Positions 55,956 through 64,000 of a DNA stretch of 64,000 nt are shown piece by piece. The position numbers and the translations under genes were made by a program. How positions within the stretch are numbered: the first letter of the stretch is position 1; every line of letters starts with the position of its first letter. The DNA comes from Desulfobacter curvatus DSM 3379 (GTDB lineage: Bacteria; Desulfobacterota; Desulfobacteria; Desulfobacterales; Desulfobacteraceae). The stretch lies in NCBI RefSeq assembly GCF_000373985.1, contig NZ_KB893001.1, positions 1 through 64,000 on the forward strand, written 5' to 3'. The notes beneath the pieces were generated by a model. The model had not been told where the DNA came from. It saw only the letters and a list, made by a program, of their open reading frames with translations, and did no database searches.

Positions 55956-56354
55956 TCAGGTGGTGGATTGTAACTCATCCCGGATTTTCATTAATATTTT
56001 ACCCGTGACATTGGCACCGATACCCCAGAAATCGTCAGCTGCCGAATGATCATATAGTGTGCCTTTACTACGCTTAAGTATGTCCGCCAGCTCGGGATGT
56101 TGATCAAATCGGGCACGTATGGCCCGCTCCATGACGGAAACTTTTATCTCTTCCCAATCATCTCGGATTTTGAACTCCCGGGTTTGGCCAATGGCAGCAC
56201 ATAGAAATGGATTTGAGCACTCTTTGATTTTCGTAATGATCGCTTCGTCAGTGAATTTTGATGCTTGAAAAAATTGTTCGGCAGAGTGCCAGGTAAATGA
56301 GTCAATTGTAATCGGAATGGTAGCTAAATTCGAATATAGATCTTCCTCAATCAT
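55956..56354 (-). CDS. NADAR-domain protein (YbiA-like)
   Basis: About 132 residues from the ATG at 56354 (GGAGG seven bases upstream); an upstream in-frame ATG overlaps the preceding gene and lacks conservation. The family pattern is visible: LYSNLATIPITIDSFTWHSAEQFFQASKF, then DDWEEIKVSVMERAIRARFDQHPEL and LYDHSAADDFWGIGANVTGKIL. NADAR proteins cleave ADP-ribosyl-nucleobase or riboflavin-pathway intermediates. It neighbours SIR2 and Nudix genes, which all involve NAD/ADP-ribose. Confidence 0.85.
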   Translation of the reverse strand: MIEEDLYSNLATIPITIDSFTWHSAEQFFQASKFTDEAIITKIKECSNPFLCAAIGQTREFKIRDDWEEIKVSVMERAIRARFDQHPELADILKRSKGTLYDHSAADDFWGIGANVTGKILMKIRDELQSTT

Positions 56355-56454
56355 TTTTATCCTCCATTTGTGCAGGTGCTGAAAACAGTGTTTGTTATAA
56401 ATTTCTGATATAGGGCAGTTACAACGATAACGTATCCAGCATACCGCTTGCAAC

Positions 56455-57258
56455 TTATTTCCATTCGCACCGCCACCGGGCATAGCGCCTGTCCGTCGCC
56501 ACTTCGAGGGTGTAAGTGCCCGGACCAAGAGTCAGTGTACCCGACAGCCTCACCCGAATCTGTGCTGCAGGTTCTCCGTCGGCGAAAAAGGCCCGCACAA
56601 AATAGCGCTGCTTTCCTTTTTTGTATGGGTCTTTGAACTTCAGGACGACCCTTCGGGTTGCGGCAAGTTCCCATTTAGCGGGTTGACCGGGTTTGAGCGA
56701 TCCATGGGCAAGCCCCCACTGACAGCCCATGCTGCCGGAGATTTTTTTAACCCGGTCGGTCCTGGGGATATCCGGCCTCTGGTCCGGAAAATCCATGCCA
56801 TAGTCCGGACAGGCCGTGTAGGTCCGGCCATCCATGACAAAAAAGTCTTTGAGCCGGATAGCCTTGTCAATTTCTCCCCATGCATTGGTCCGGGTCAGCC
56901 GGTTTCTCTCCTGCCGCTGCCAGGTTTCCACAGCCCCATCGGCCCAGTGGATGGTGATCTGATCCCCCCGGCACTCCCAGTGAAACCGGTTTCGCCTTTT
57001 TCGGTAGAGATGATTGGGCATCAGGTGAACCCGCGTACCCCGGGATGCAAAATCCCACAGGCCGTAGTAGCTGCAACATACCCCTTCGGACGCTATGGCC
57101 TGCTGTTTAAGATCATTGTTCGAACGCTCTGTCCGGCTGTGCCGGTGGGGTGGGGGGTGAATCTGAAAATCCGTATCCCGGGCTGCGACCTGTCCGGTTA
57201 AAAGAAAGACGCCGCAGATGGTGACCGCAGCATGAACACGGCCTAAAGCATTCAACAT
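56455..57258 (-). CDS. Secreted protein of unknown function
   Basis: A 267-residue protein with a signal peptide (MLNALGRVHAAVTICGVFLLTGQVAA). The mature part is rich in Arg, Trp and Cys (TRVHLMPNHLYRKRRNRFHWECRGDQITIHWADG) with a C-terminal beta-rich end. It overlaps the GGDEF gene by 7 bp (start inside its end), implying coupling. No family recognised. Not obviously an enzyme. Confidence 0.65.
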   Translation of the reverse strand: MLNALGRVHAAVTICGVFLLTGQVAARDTDFQIHPPPHRHSRTERSNNDLKQQAIASEGVCCSYYGLWDFASRGTRVHLMPNHLYRKRRNRFHWECRGDQITIHWADGAVETWQRQERNRLTRTNAWGEIDKAIRLKDFFVMDGRTYTACPDYGMDFPDQRPDIPRTDRVKKISGSMGCQWGLAHGSLKPGQPAKWELAATRRVVLKFKDPYKKGKQRYFVRAFFADGEPAAQIRVRLSGTLTLGPGTYTLEVATDRRYARWRCEWK

Positions 57259-58289
57259 GCCGTCAGGTCTGAATGGATAACAATACGGTCCCTGCCGGTG
57301 CTCTTGGCATGGTACATGGCTTCATCGGCCCGGGTGATCACCTCATTTCTGGTTTCGCCAAGTTTATACTGGGCAATCCCCATGGATGCCTTGATCTGCC
57401 CGATGTGCTTACCGGAATCCTTGATGGTCCACTCTTTTTTTAATAGAATATTTCTGATTTTTTCAGAAACGGCATACGCACCCTCAACATTTGTTTCCGG
57501 CAGGAGAATCAAAAACTCTTCTCCACCATATCGAGCCGCCAGATCATTGCGGCGCACCAGTCCGGAAAGTATATCGGCAAACCCTTTAAGCAGGCTGTCC
57601 CCCACAAGGTGGCCAAAGGTATCATTCACGGCTTTGAAATGGTCAATATCCAGCATGATCACGGAAAAAGGCGCGTTGTTTTGGCGGGCCCGGATGCGTT
57701 CAATTTCCAATCTTTTTTCAAGTCCCCTGCGGTTGGTCAGTCCGGTCAGAGAATCCGTCCTGGCCTCCTTTTGGGAGATTTCAAGCTCTTTATGGAGCTG
57801 CTTTAAATCCTCTGAAGAAACCTTCATCCGGGTTTGCAGGCGTGATCCAGATTGGATAATGGCTCTGGTTGTGTCCAGCATTTGGTCTATGATCTCTTTT
57901 AAGCTGTCAAAATCGTGGACGTCCTTTATCTGATCTGCAAGGCTGTCAAGGGCCTGGCCATGGGCGGAGAGGTCTCCTTCCGTTTCCACCACATGGCTGG
58001 TTATCTCCCGCAGCATCAGATTCAGTTTGGTTAAAAGACGTGAAATAACCACCCGGTCGCCGTCGGATATGAATTTTCGGTAAAGGGTTTCAACATGATT
58101 GCTGTTTAAAGGCAGCTTTTTTTTAAGCATCTGGTCGATGGCTTGTCTTAGTTTTGGGTTTTTCCCGGACGCATACTCATACCAAACAGTATAATTCACA
58201 GGGGTCGCGGATAGGTTGTGTTGTGCTAAAAAGCCGAGGGTCAGTCTTAAAAATTCCCCGGCCTGGGAATTGGACTCGCTGTAGTTCAT
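57252..58289 (-). CDS. GGDEF diguanylate cyclase
   Basis: A 345-residue soluble protein. N-terminal ~160 residues are helical. The GGDEF domain has ARYGGEEFLILLPE as the active-site loop (GGEEF variant, normally active) and an allosteric I-site RRND five residues before it. DSLTGLTNRRGLEKRLE and SVIMLDIDHFKAVNDTFGH precede it. It makes cyclic di-GMP, while the HD-GYP protein elsewhere in the window breaks it down. It overlaps the downstream secreted-protein gene by 7 bp. Confidence 0.92.
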   Translation of the reverse strand: MNYSESNSQAGEFLRLTLGFLAQHNLSATPVNYTVWYEYASGKNPKLRQAIDQMLKKKLPLNSNHVETLYRKFISDGDRVVISRLLTKLNLMLREITSHVVETEGDLSAHGQALDSLADQIKDVHDFDSLKEIIDQMLDTTRAIIQSGSRLQTRMKVSSEDLKQLHKELEISQKEARTDSLTGLTNRRGLEKRLEIERIRARQNNAPFSVIMLDIDHFKAVNDTFGHLVGDSLLKGFADILSGLVRRNDLAARYGGEEFLILLPETNVEGAYAVSEKIRNILLKKEWTIKDSGKHIGQIKASMGIAQYKLGETRNEVITRADEAMYHAKSTGRDRIVIHSDLTAC

Positions 58290-58441
58290 ATCCCTTCGAA
58301 CTCCTTTTATTGGGGTATGGAAGGTGAGCTTATATGATAAAGTTTAGACCTTGTCGACAGCATGATTATATAGAATAGTGTTACGGAAAAGCAACAGATT
58401 AGGTAACAAATTTATATGATGCTCAGCACGTTTAACCCATA

Positions 58442-59473
58442 TCAAATTTTTCCCAGTTGGCCGCATCCGGCACTGACGGACCTGCCCTTGCTCCATCTTT
58501 TGATCACAAACACCCCTTTATCGGTGAGTGTCCGGGCAAAGTCATGCATCTGTTCATCGCTGGGGCTTTGATGGTCAAAACCGGCTACGGGGTTGTAGGG
58601 AATAAGATTCAAACGCACGGGCAACGGATGGATAAACCGGGCCAGTGCCCGGGCATGTTCCATTGAGTCGTTCACCCCTTTGATCAGGATATATTCAAAA
58701 AGAAAGACGCCCCTTGGGGGCAAAGGATACGCCTCAAGGCTTTTTTTCAGCTTAGCCAACGGCCAGTGGCGGTTCACCGGCATCAGGGCGGACCGGGTGG
58801 CATCGTCCGGCCCGTTTATGGAAATTGCCAGGCGGATATTGGGCAGATTCATCTGTGCCAGACGCTCAATCCCCGGCACCACACCGCAGGTGGAGATGGT
58901 CATGTGGCGCAGGGCGATATCGCATCCTTTCTGGCTGTTGAGCACGTTGACAGCGGTCATAACCGCATCAAAATTGTCAAAAGGCTCTCCCATGCCCATA
59001 AATACAATATTTTTTATATCATGACCCAGTGTATGCCGGGCATTAAACACCTGGCCCACAATTTCAGATGTTGACAGACTGCGCTTAAATCCCATGCGGG
59101 CGGTCTGGCAGAATTTGCACCCCATTTTGCACCCCACCTGGCTTGAGACGCAAAGGGTATTGTGCCGGGTCATGGGGATGATTACGGATTCAATTTTCAG
59201 ACCGTCAGTAAGCCGGGTGATGAACTTGACCAGTTCATCTTCCTTGAATGTCTCTTCCACCTTGCCGGATACCGGCGCAAGCGTTTTTTCAAGTTCAGTC
59301 CAAAATTTTAAAGAGTTTTTGAATCCCGGGGCATTGCCGATATCTTTCCCGCCGTTTTTAAACACTTCCCGGTACAGGGCTTCGGCATGAAACAGCCCCT
59401 TGCCGTAATCATTTCGCAGTATCCGGGTCAACTGATCCAGGGGCAGGCCAAAAATATCAATCATACGTTTCAT
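58442..59473 (-). CDS. rlmN: 23S rRNA/tRNA adenine-C2 methyltransferase
   Basis: A 343-residue radical SAM enzyme that methylates A2503 of 23S rRNA, and A37 of some tRNAs. Motifs: CKMGCKFCQTARMGFKRSLSTSEIVGQV (C-x3-C-x2-C), VFMGMGEPFDN, and the conserved Cys in SAGCGQLG near the C-terminus needed for the methyl-transfer mechanism. KPRLNLIPYNPV-like region is present as RLNLIPYNPVAGF. Gene begins at ATG 59473. Length is typical. Confidence 0.95.
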   Translation of the reverse strand: MKRMIDIFGLPLDQLTRILRNDYGKGLFHAEALYREVFKNGGKDIGNAPGFKNSLKFWTELEKTLAPVSGKVEETFKEDELVKFITRLTDGLKIESVIIPMTRHNTLCVSSQVGCKMGCKFCQTARMGFKRSLSTSEIVGQVFNARHTLGHDIKNIVFMGMGEPFDNFDAVMTAVNVLNSQKGCDIALRHMTISTCGVVPGIERLAQMNLPNIRLAISINGPDDATRSALMPVNRHWPLAKLKKSLEAYPLPPRGVFLFEYILIKGVNDSMEHARALARFIHPLPVRLNLIPYNPVAGFDHQSPSDEQMHDFARTLTDKGVFVIKRWSKGRSVSAGCGQLGKI

Positions 59474-59964
59474 GGCGAATATATATCACAGGCCCGAAAA
59501 TTTGCCTATGACTGTCATTCAATATGAATCAGGCTCAAACTCAGCGAGAATTTGAAATGATACCTCTGCAATACTTCTGTTATTGAATGCTGTTTTGAAA
59601 TGGGCTTGGGTGAGGGTAAATACCATCATTGTGGTCTAGTAAAAAAATTGAATTGGCAGGAATCGTGGACTGGGAAATAAATGTTTATTGGTCGCCTTTC
59701 AAAACCAACTAAAATTTAGCAAGAATCTGGCCTAAAAATAAAATTGATGAGTCAACGAAAAAATTTGGTTATATTGGGTGAAAATGAGCTATGTTTTCAT
59801 GAGGCCTATGGATTGAAATTGTGGATTTCCCAAAACCATAAGTTTCTGTTCAAATGCCCCGCTGATCCAGAGTGATCAACGGCGTACAGATGCCAACCGC
59901 TATCGATAAGCCCTGGTGGAATGCGGTATTCAATTCAAGCGACACAAACATAACTTAAGCAATG
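59474..59964. other. Non-coding stretch between rlmN and the second CHAT locus
   Basis: About 490 bases with no supportable gene or RNA. It contains the promoter of rlmN. I recognise no insertion sequence. Base composition is AT-rich compared with the coding DNA. Confidence 0.4.
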
Positions 59965-60891
59965 TTAGAGGTTGCCTTCCAATCTAAGGCGCAGCAGTTC
60001 GGCTGGATAGAACTCGGGCGCAATGTTTGCAACCCGTTGATAGGCCTCCAGTGACCATAAAACCTGATCCTGCTTGATTAGCCAGGCGGCATAAACTGTC
60101 TCACGTAGCTGGATCTCAGAATTGCTCTTTGCTTCACTAAAGGCCTGATTGGGTAGTTTCGGAAGTTTGCTGAAAGGAACAGCCTGAATGTGCCGGATCA
60201 GATGCTGGCCACTATTGTCCTCAATCTCCAGTACATAGTCAACCGTCTCCAAAGCCAGTCCTTTCAAGTGCACATGCGCCTCTTGCAGGTCGCCAATCTC
60301 TGCCAGGGGCTTTCTTGTTCGTTCGGCACGGATGCGTAAGTCATAGGGAGGGCATCCTCCTTTCCATGCCAGATGCAGGTCACGGACTCCCGCTGCCAGA
60401 AGAGCTTTGCAACGACCGACGAGGGGCATAAACAGATGCCCATCATGTCCACGGACGGCGAGAGAAGTTAACTGGGCCTGGTGGTAATTGTTATTTGATC
60501 CTTTGAATAAAGAGCCAATCACGTCATGTAGGTATTCGGTGAAGTTACGGAGGATAGAATGAGGCGGTTTACCTTCCAATGGGTATGGACCGTCTTTGAA
60601 GGTTAGCACCTTTACGCCATCTGCCAATTGGAGTGTGATCCTGATTTCTTCACTCTCTAAATCTTTGCGTTGGCGCCTTACCCATAAGACGTCCTTCTCG
60701 TACAGGGGAGTAAGCACTTCAATTTCTATTTCGTGCCTTTCTCCATGCTTTTCACGCATTAAAAGGTAGCAGTTAGAGGGCGCGTTAAGCTTTTCTACTA
60801 TTCCCACCTGTGGAGGCCCATCTGCTTCCGAGCCAGCAAAGCCAGCAGTGCTAAGCAAAAAAATTGCAACAAACAAAAAAAATCGTTTCAT
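59965..60891 (-). CDS. Secreted protein of the CHAT/CHASE2 cluster
   Basis: A 308-residue protein with a signal peptide (MKRFFLFVAIFLLSTAGFAGSEA). The mature part is beta-rich (RHEIEIEVLTPLYEKDVLWVRRQRKD, EIRITLQLADGVKVLTF) with a C-terminal helical segment ending ELLRLRLEGNL. AGGAG lies eight bases before the ATG. It is last in a minus-strand cluster with CHASE2 and CHAT proteins; likely the secreted or periplasmic component. No family was confirmed. Confidence 0.65.
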   Translation of the reverse strand: MKRFFLFVAIFLLSTAGFAGSEADGPPQVGIVEKLNAPSNCYLLMREKHGERHEIEIEVLTPLYEKDVLWVRRQRKDLESEEIRITLQLADGVKVLTFKDGPYPLEGKPPHSILRNFTEYLHDVIGSLFKGSNNNYHQAQLTSLAVRGHDGHLFMPLVGRCKALLAAGVRDLHLAWKGGCPPYDLRIRAERTRKPLAEIGDLQEAHVHLKGLALETVDYVLEIEDNSGQHLIRHIQAVPFSKLPKLPNQAFSEAKSNSEIQLRETVYAAWLIKQDQVLWSLEAYQRVANIAPEFYPAELLRLRLEGNL

Positions 60892-60989
60892 GAGTTCATC
60901 TCCTAATCAGTTCCCATGGTGGGCTTCAGAGGCCCAATTCAAGCTTTTTTCTCTACCGAGGTGTCTTTTGGACCCATTAACCCGGTCAA

Positions 60990-62576
60990 TCAATTATCAA
61001 AGTTTTCTCCTTGAGGTGGCGAGTTGGCATTGCAATTGGTCCGGCGCCTCTCTCGACCCTCATTGAAATCCGCAGCTAATTGGTGAATCTGTATGGCTGC
61101 CAGGGGCAATGCGAAATCCAGCCAAAAACCGTATCCGAACAGCCAGACGCTCACCGGCACCAGGGAAACAATAATAGTGAGGTTGGTGATGATCATGCCC
61201 CAAAAAGAGTCCCACACACTGAAGACGATGGTTAGTAATACGATCAAAAGTATTTCTTTTATAAAGATTATTATAAAAAAGTACGGTAAGTGTGTTTTTT
61301 GCTGCAACAGGGAGTTTAGAGAATTAATAAGGATCAACACTCCCGGCATCTCGCCCAAGGGCGAAGGGTAAATATCTCGGCCGTCACGGAAACTTCCGCC
61401 AATGAAAACCACACGCCCTTGAAGATCGGCTAGCCTTTGTTTGTTGCGCATTTGGAGGGCAGAAATCCGCGTAAGCAGAAGCCGCTTCTGATCTTCGGTT
61501 GTTCTCACAGTCGGAATCGTCATACCGGAGGAACCTTCTGCTTGCCATGGGATGGAATAGAGGAATCGTCGTCCTAACCGCTCCCAGGAAAGGCTTAACG
61601 TCTGCTTCTTTCTGGTCAACTTCATTCCCTGCCGGTTCCACAGGGTAACGGTGCAGGGCTTCTCATCGTTACTAACCGGTTGCCCAGCCATCGTGTTATG
61701 GCCTTTAAGAGCCAGTGAATTGAGACAGCGTTGAAGTTTACCCATTTCTTCTTCACCGCTCGTCAGCAGGGTGGCCGCCAGCAATTGAATCGACGGCAGG
61801 GATGTAGGCACGGCATCGACCTTCTTGTTGGGCCATATGGGTTCCCACATCCGCCAGCGGCGAATACTCTGATCCCAATCCTTGTCAAACAGGGGCGAAG
61901 CCCAGAAAATATGGTCAGATTTCTCCACCAGGTCGTCCAGATTTGAGAGCCGTTTTTCCAAAAGCGCCTCTTTAGATGGGCGCAAAGATGCCACCAAAAT
62001 AAGTGGGGGGGGGCACCCTTCGGAGAAAGGGCGCTCGCATTGGCATTTGTCTCCATACTTTTTTTTCAATACATCTTTGATCGGATTTTCGAGCGTTTCA
62101 TCGCCACTGCGCTGGGCGAGATCGACATCCACGACAACCATCTTGGGTCTGCTCTCAACGGCGAACTCTATAAGTTTAGCAAGCTTTTCACGAGGCACAT
62201 ACAATGGTTCTTTCCAGTCTCGATAGGTCTCGTCGTCAATGTCGATCCACCCGAAAGGAAAAGTCGGCTCATTGGATACAGTACATTTCCGCATGCGCAT
62301 GACCCAGTCCATGGCGGCGTCCTCGCTTTCCCTTAGGACGGGTGCGTTGTGGAATATTTGCAATAAAAACAGAATGCCAAGGCCAATCATCAAGTTCAGG
62401 AAAAAACGGCGGCGATCCGTGGATAATCTGCTCCACCATTGGCTAATTTCGCGAGGGTGCTTGAAGCAGCCGCCGAGGTCTCGAAATTCTTGCAAAGTTG
62501 GAATTATTTGGCGCACTTTACTGACGATATGGCGCAATGATACTTTGGACAGCAACCGTTTTACCAACTTCTCCAT
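60990..62576 (-). CDS. CHASE2-domain membrane protein
   Basis: A 528-residue protein. After an N-terminal cytoplasmic part and a membrane segment (FFLNLMIGLGILFLLQIF), residues ~90-420 form a CHASE2 sensor domain (DAAMDWVMRMRK, VVDVDLAQRSGDETLENP, GRVVFIGGSFRDGRDIYPSPLGEMPGV). Three closely spaced C-terminal helices follow. No cyclase or kinase output domain is present, unlike most CHASE2 proteins. A possible partner is the CHAT protein upstream, 199 bp away on the same strand, which may be the output. Confidence 0.83.
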   Translation of the reverse strand: MEKLVKRLLSKVSLRHIVSKVRQIIPTLQEFRDLGGCFKHPREISQWWSRLSTDRRRFFLNLMIGLGILFLLQIFHNAPVLRESEDAAMDWVMRMRKCTVSNEPTFPFGWIDIDDETYRDWKEPLYVPREKLAKLIEFAVESRPKMVVVDVDLAQRSGDETLENPIKDVLKKKYGDKCQCERPFSEGCPPPLILVASLRPSKEALLEKRLSNLDDLVEKSDHIFWASPLFDKDWDQSIRRWRMWEPIWPNKKVDAVPTSLPSIQLLAATLLTSGEEEMGKLQRCLNSLALKGHNTMAGQPVSNDEKPCTVTLWNRQGMKLTRKKQTLSLSWERLGRRFLYSIPWQAEGSSGMTIPTVRTTEDQKRLLLTRISALQMRNKQRLADLQGRVVFIGGSFRDGRDIYPSPLGEMPGVLILINSLNSLLQQKTHLPYFFIIIFIKEILLIVLLTIVFSVWDSFWGMIITNLTIIVSLVPVSVWLFGYGFWLDFALPLAAIQIHQLAADFNEGRERRRTNCNANSPPQGENFDN

Positions 62577-62775
62577 TTCCCGTCATTCCTCCTGTTTCAT
62601 TAGAACATTGTATCCGATCTCCGGCCTGACTCGGCACCGATCACAATTTCAAAGCATGCTCCGGATCTTGAAAACCTATGTGGCACATCTTCTATGAATA
62701 CCTGCTCGCCAAAACCCATGTTTTTTTTGCATGGCAAACACCGGCCCAACCTTATATCCCTAATCCTTCTCCGGT

Positions 62776-64000
62776 TCACAGCCAACTCCCAATAAGAATA
62801 AAAGGTGCCCAAAAGGTTGGATGTGCAAATTCATCGCTTTTGAGGAGCTCCAATTGAGCTTGCTGCAGAGCTTTGGCCTTGGTCTCCCCGGGATTTCTGA
62901 GTTGTGCATAGAAGGCGGGCAGCAACTTCCTGGTGGCTTGGTCGGATACCGGCCATAGCGAACCGAGCGCACTACGGGCGCCGGATTTCACTGCCACCCC
63001 ACTAAGCCCCAAAGGCGTACGGTCATCGCCTTCCGCAGTCTGACATGCGCTCAGCACCAGCAGTTCTACAGGGTTTGCGGCAAGTTTCTTAGGCGTCAAC
63101 AGCCCCGCCAGGCCATTAATACCTAGCTTGTCGTCGTAGGTGAGAATGAAGCTGTCTTCGGCTGATCTACCGAAAAAACCGTGAGAAGCGATATGCACCA
63201 CTTGGTAAGGGTGATTTTCCACCTCACCAACAAAGCGTTTGAGCTGAAACTCATCGTCCATCAGCACGTTTGCCTTTAACTGCTGAGACAGCTGAGCGAT
63301 TTCCTGCTTCACACCCGGCAGTTCCAGCCTATCTGCTACCTCGTCTGGAGAAATTTCACGTTCGCGCAGCTTAGGCGGTGTCTGTAGATCGGAAACCATC
63401 ATCGGCAAGCCTCGCCATTGGTACTCGTTCCGCTGAGGCATGCTGTGGACAAGGCTTTGCTTCATTGCTTCAGGCAGCTTGCCTATGGCCGGACCGGGAC
63501 GGCTCAGTCCGGCGAGCAGACAATGCATGCTTTCCCACTGGGATGGCAAAGGGTCAAGCAAGGTAAGGGCGGGGGCTGTGGCAACGGCATAGCGTTCGAC
63601 CAGGTACTGCTTACTGTCAGTGAGCGCGGCAACCGGCAGCAACCGCAGCGGGCCGTCGGGAACAAACACCAGGGTGTCCACCGCATGTTTTTCAAGCAGA
63701 GGAATTACAGGCTGGATCAGCCACTGGTAGATTTGTTGAGCCTCAAATTCAAAGGACAGCCCATTGCGTAGCCGATGAGACAGGTTCATGGTCACGTCCG
63801 CTAACCTGTCACGATCAACCTCGCTGACATTACGGTACAGATGGCGACCAATACTGACCAGAAGCTCAAGCCGGTTTGGGAGAGTGATAGGGTAAAGTAC
63901 GGCTATGTTGGGCGCAAGCGCTTCAATGTCCCTGGTTTTAGCCGCAATGCACGGATCACGAAAATAATCCCGCAACTCGGACACCTTAATCTTCTCCACC
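62776..64000 (-). CDS. CHAT-domain protease, 5' end outside window
   Basis: At least 407 residues; the frame is open through the right edge of the window, so the protein starts beyond it and may carry TPRs. The visible part is a CHAT domain: LVFVPDGPLRLLPVAAL, TAPALTLLDPL, catalytic His in VVHIASHGFFGRSAEDSF and catalytic Cys in ELLVLSACQTAEGDDRTPLG, then ALGSLWPVSDQATRKLLPAFYAQL and HPTFWAPFILIGSW. It is the first of a CHAT-CHASE2-secreted cluster, suggesting a CHASE2-sensed, CHAT-executed envelope response. Compare with the other CHAT locus at 9957-11879, from which it differs in lacking a membrane anchor in the part seen. Confidence 0.87.
   Translation of the reverse strand, partial: VEKIKVSELRDYFRDPCIAAKTRDIEALAPNIAVLYPITLPNRLELLVSIGRHLYRNVSEVDRDRLADVTMNLSHRLRNGLSFEFEAQQIYQWLIQPVIPLLEKHAVDTLVFVPDGPLRLLPVAALTDSKQYLVERYAVATAPALTLLDPLPSQWESMHCLLAGLSRPGPAIGKLPEAMKQSLVHSMPQRNEYQWRGLPMMVSDLQTPPKLREREISPDEVADRLELPGVKQEIAQLSQQLKANVLMDDEFQLKRFVGEVENHPYQVVHIASHGFFGRSAEDSFILTYDDKLGINGLAGLLTPKKLAANPVELLVLSACQTAEGDDRTPLGLSGVAVKSGARSALGSLWPVSDQATRKLLPAFYAQLRNPGETKAKALQQAQLELLKSDEFAHPTFWAPFILIGSWL

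Noticed and set aside
59474..59964. Possible small RNA or tRNA in the gap after rlmN
   Set aside because: No tRNA-like arms, CCA end or strong terminator were found by eye.

Overview
The window looks like chromosomal DNA of a deltaproteobacterial sulfate reducer, most like Desulfobacteraceae. The evidence is a TunR-type integrase/TOBE regulator next to a TauE/SafE permease, a bacterial-type IleRS, a pseudopilin beside an HD-GYP protein, a CecR/YbhGFSR-like exporter operon and moderate GC content. I saw no rRNA, tRNA or CRISPR array. Lineage is inferred from gene content only.

Layout. 0.3-2.3 kb: a decayed hybrid histidine kinase. 2.4-6.3 kb (minus strand): a subtilase and a gingipain/caspase-like C25 protease, neither with a signal peptide. 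6.7-14.1 kb (plus strand): a TPR/Ig-like lipoprotein, ECF sigma factor, zinc-finger anti-sigma factor, membrane-anchored CHAT protease, outer-membrane barrel and small lipoprotein. This reads as a transmembrane signalling cluster. 14.3-23.9 kb: GAF protein, ileS under a T-box riboswitch, an HAS-like glycosyltransferase and uvrA. 24.0-28.3 kb: a two-gene probable defence cassette, an NDT/TIR-like protein and a patatin-like phospholipase that share a homologous TPR-type domain, flanked by inverted copies of a dispersed palindromic repeat. 28.5-38.2 kb: radical SAM protein, pseudopilin, HD-GYP phosphodiesterase, then TetR-HlyD-ABC-permease-permease.

38.2-51.6 kb is accessory: two foldback elements, methyltransferases, GNAT, DUF2975/XRE pair, a broken AhpD-like gene, a KefB-type antiporter, XRE-cupin regulator, SNF2 helicase, a TIR-bounded 170 bp element, a TPR/YhaV toxin-antitoxin-like pair, TauE/SafE permease and the TunR-like regulator. 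51.6-59.5 kb: leuA behind a leader-peptide attenuator, alpha/beta hydrolase, Nudix, SIR2, NADAR, secreted protein, GGDEF cyclase and rlmN. 60-64 kb: a second CHAT locus (secreted protein, CHASE2 membrane protein, CHAT protein cut by the window edge).

Most promising for new biology: (1) the TM-CHAT/sigma/anti-sigma cluster, where a CHAT protease may release an ECF sigma factor; (2) the paired effector system sharing one TPR-like domain; (3) YhaV toxin with a TPR partner in place of PrlF; (4) two RNA-level controls, an Ile T-box on ileS and a leucine-codon leader peptide on leuA; (5) a four-copy intergenic palindromic repeat family. Functions are inferred from motifs read by eye; no database search was run.
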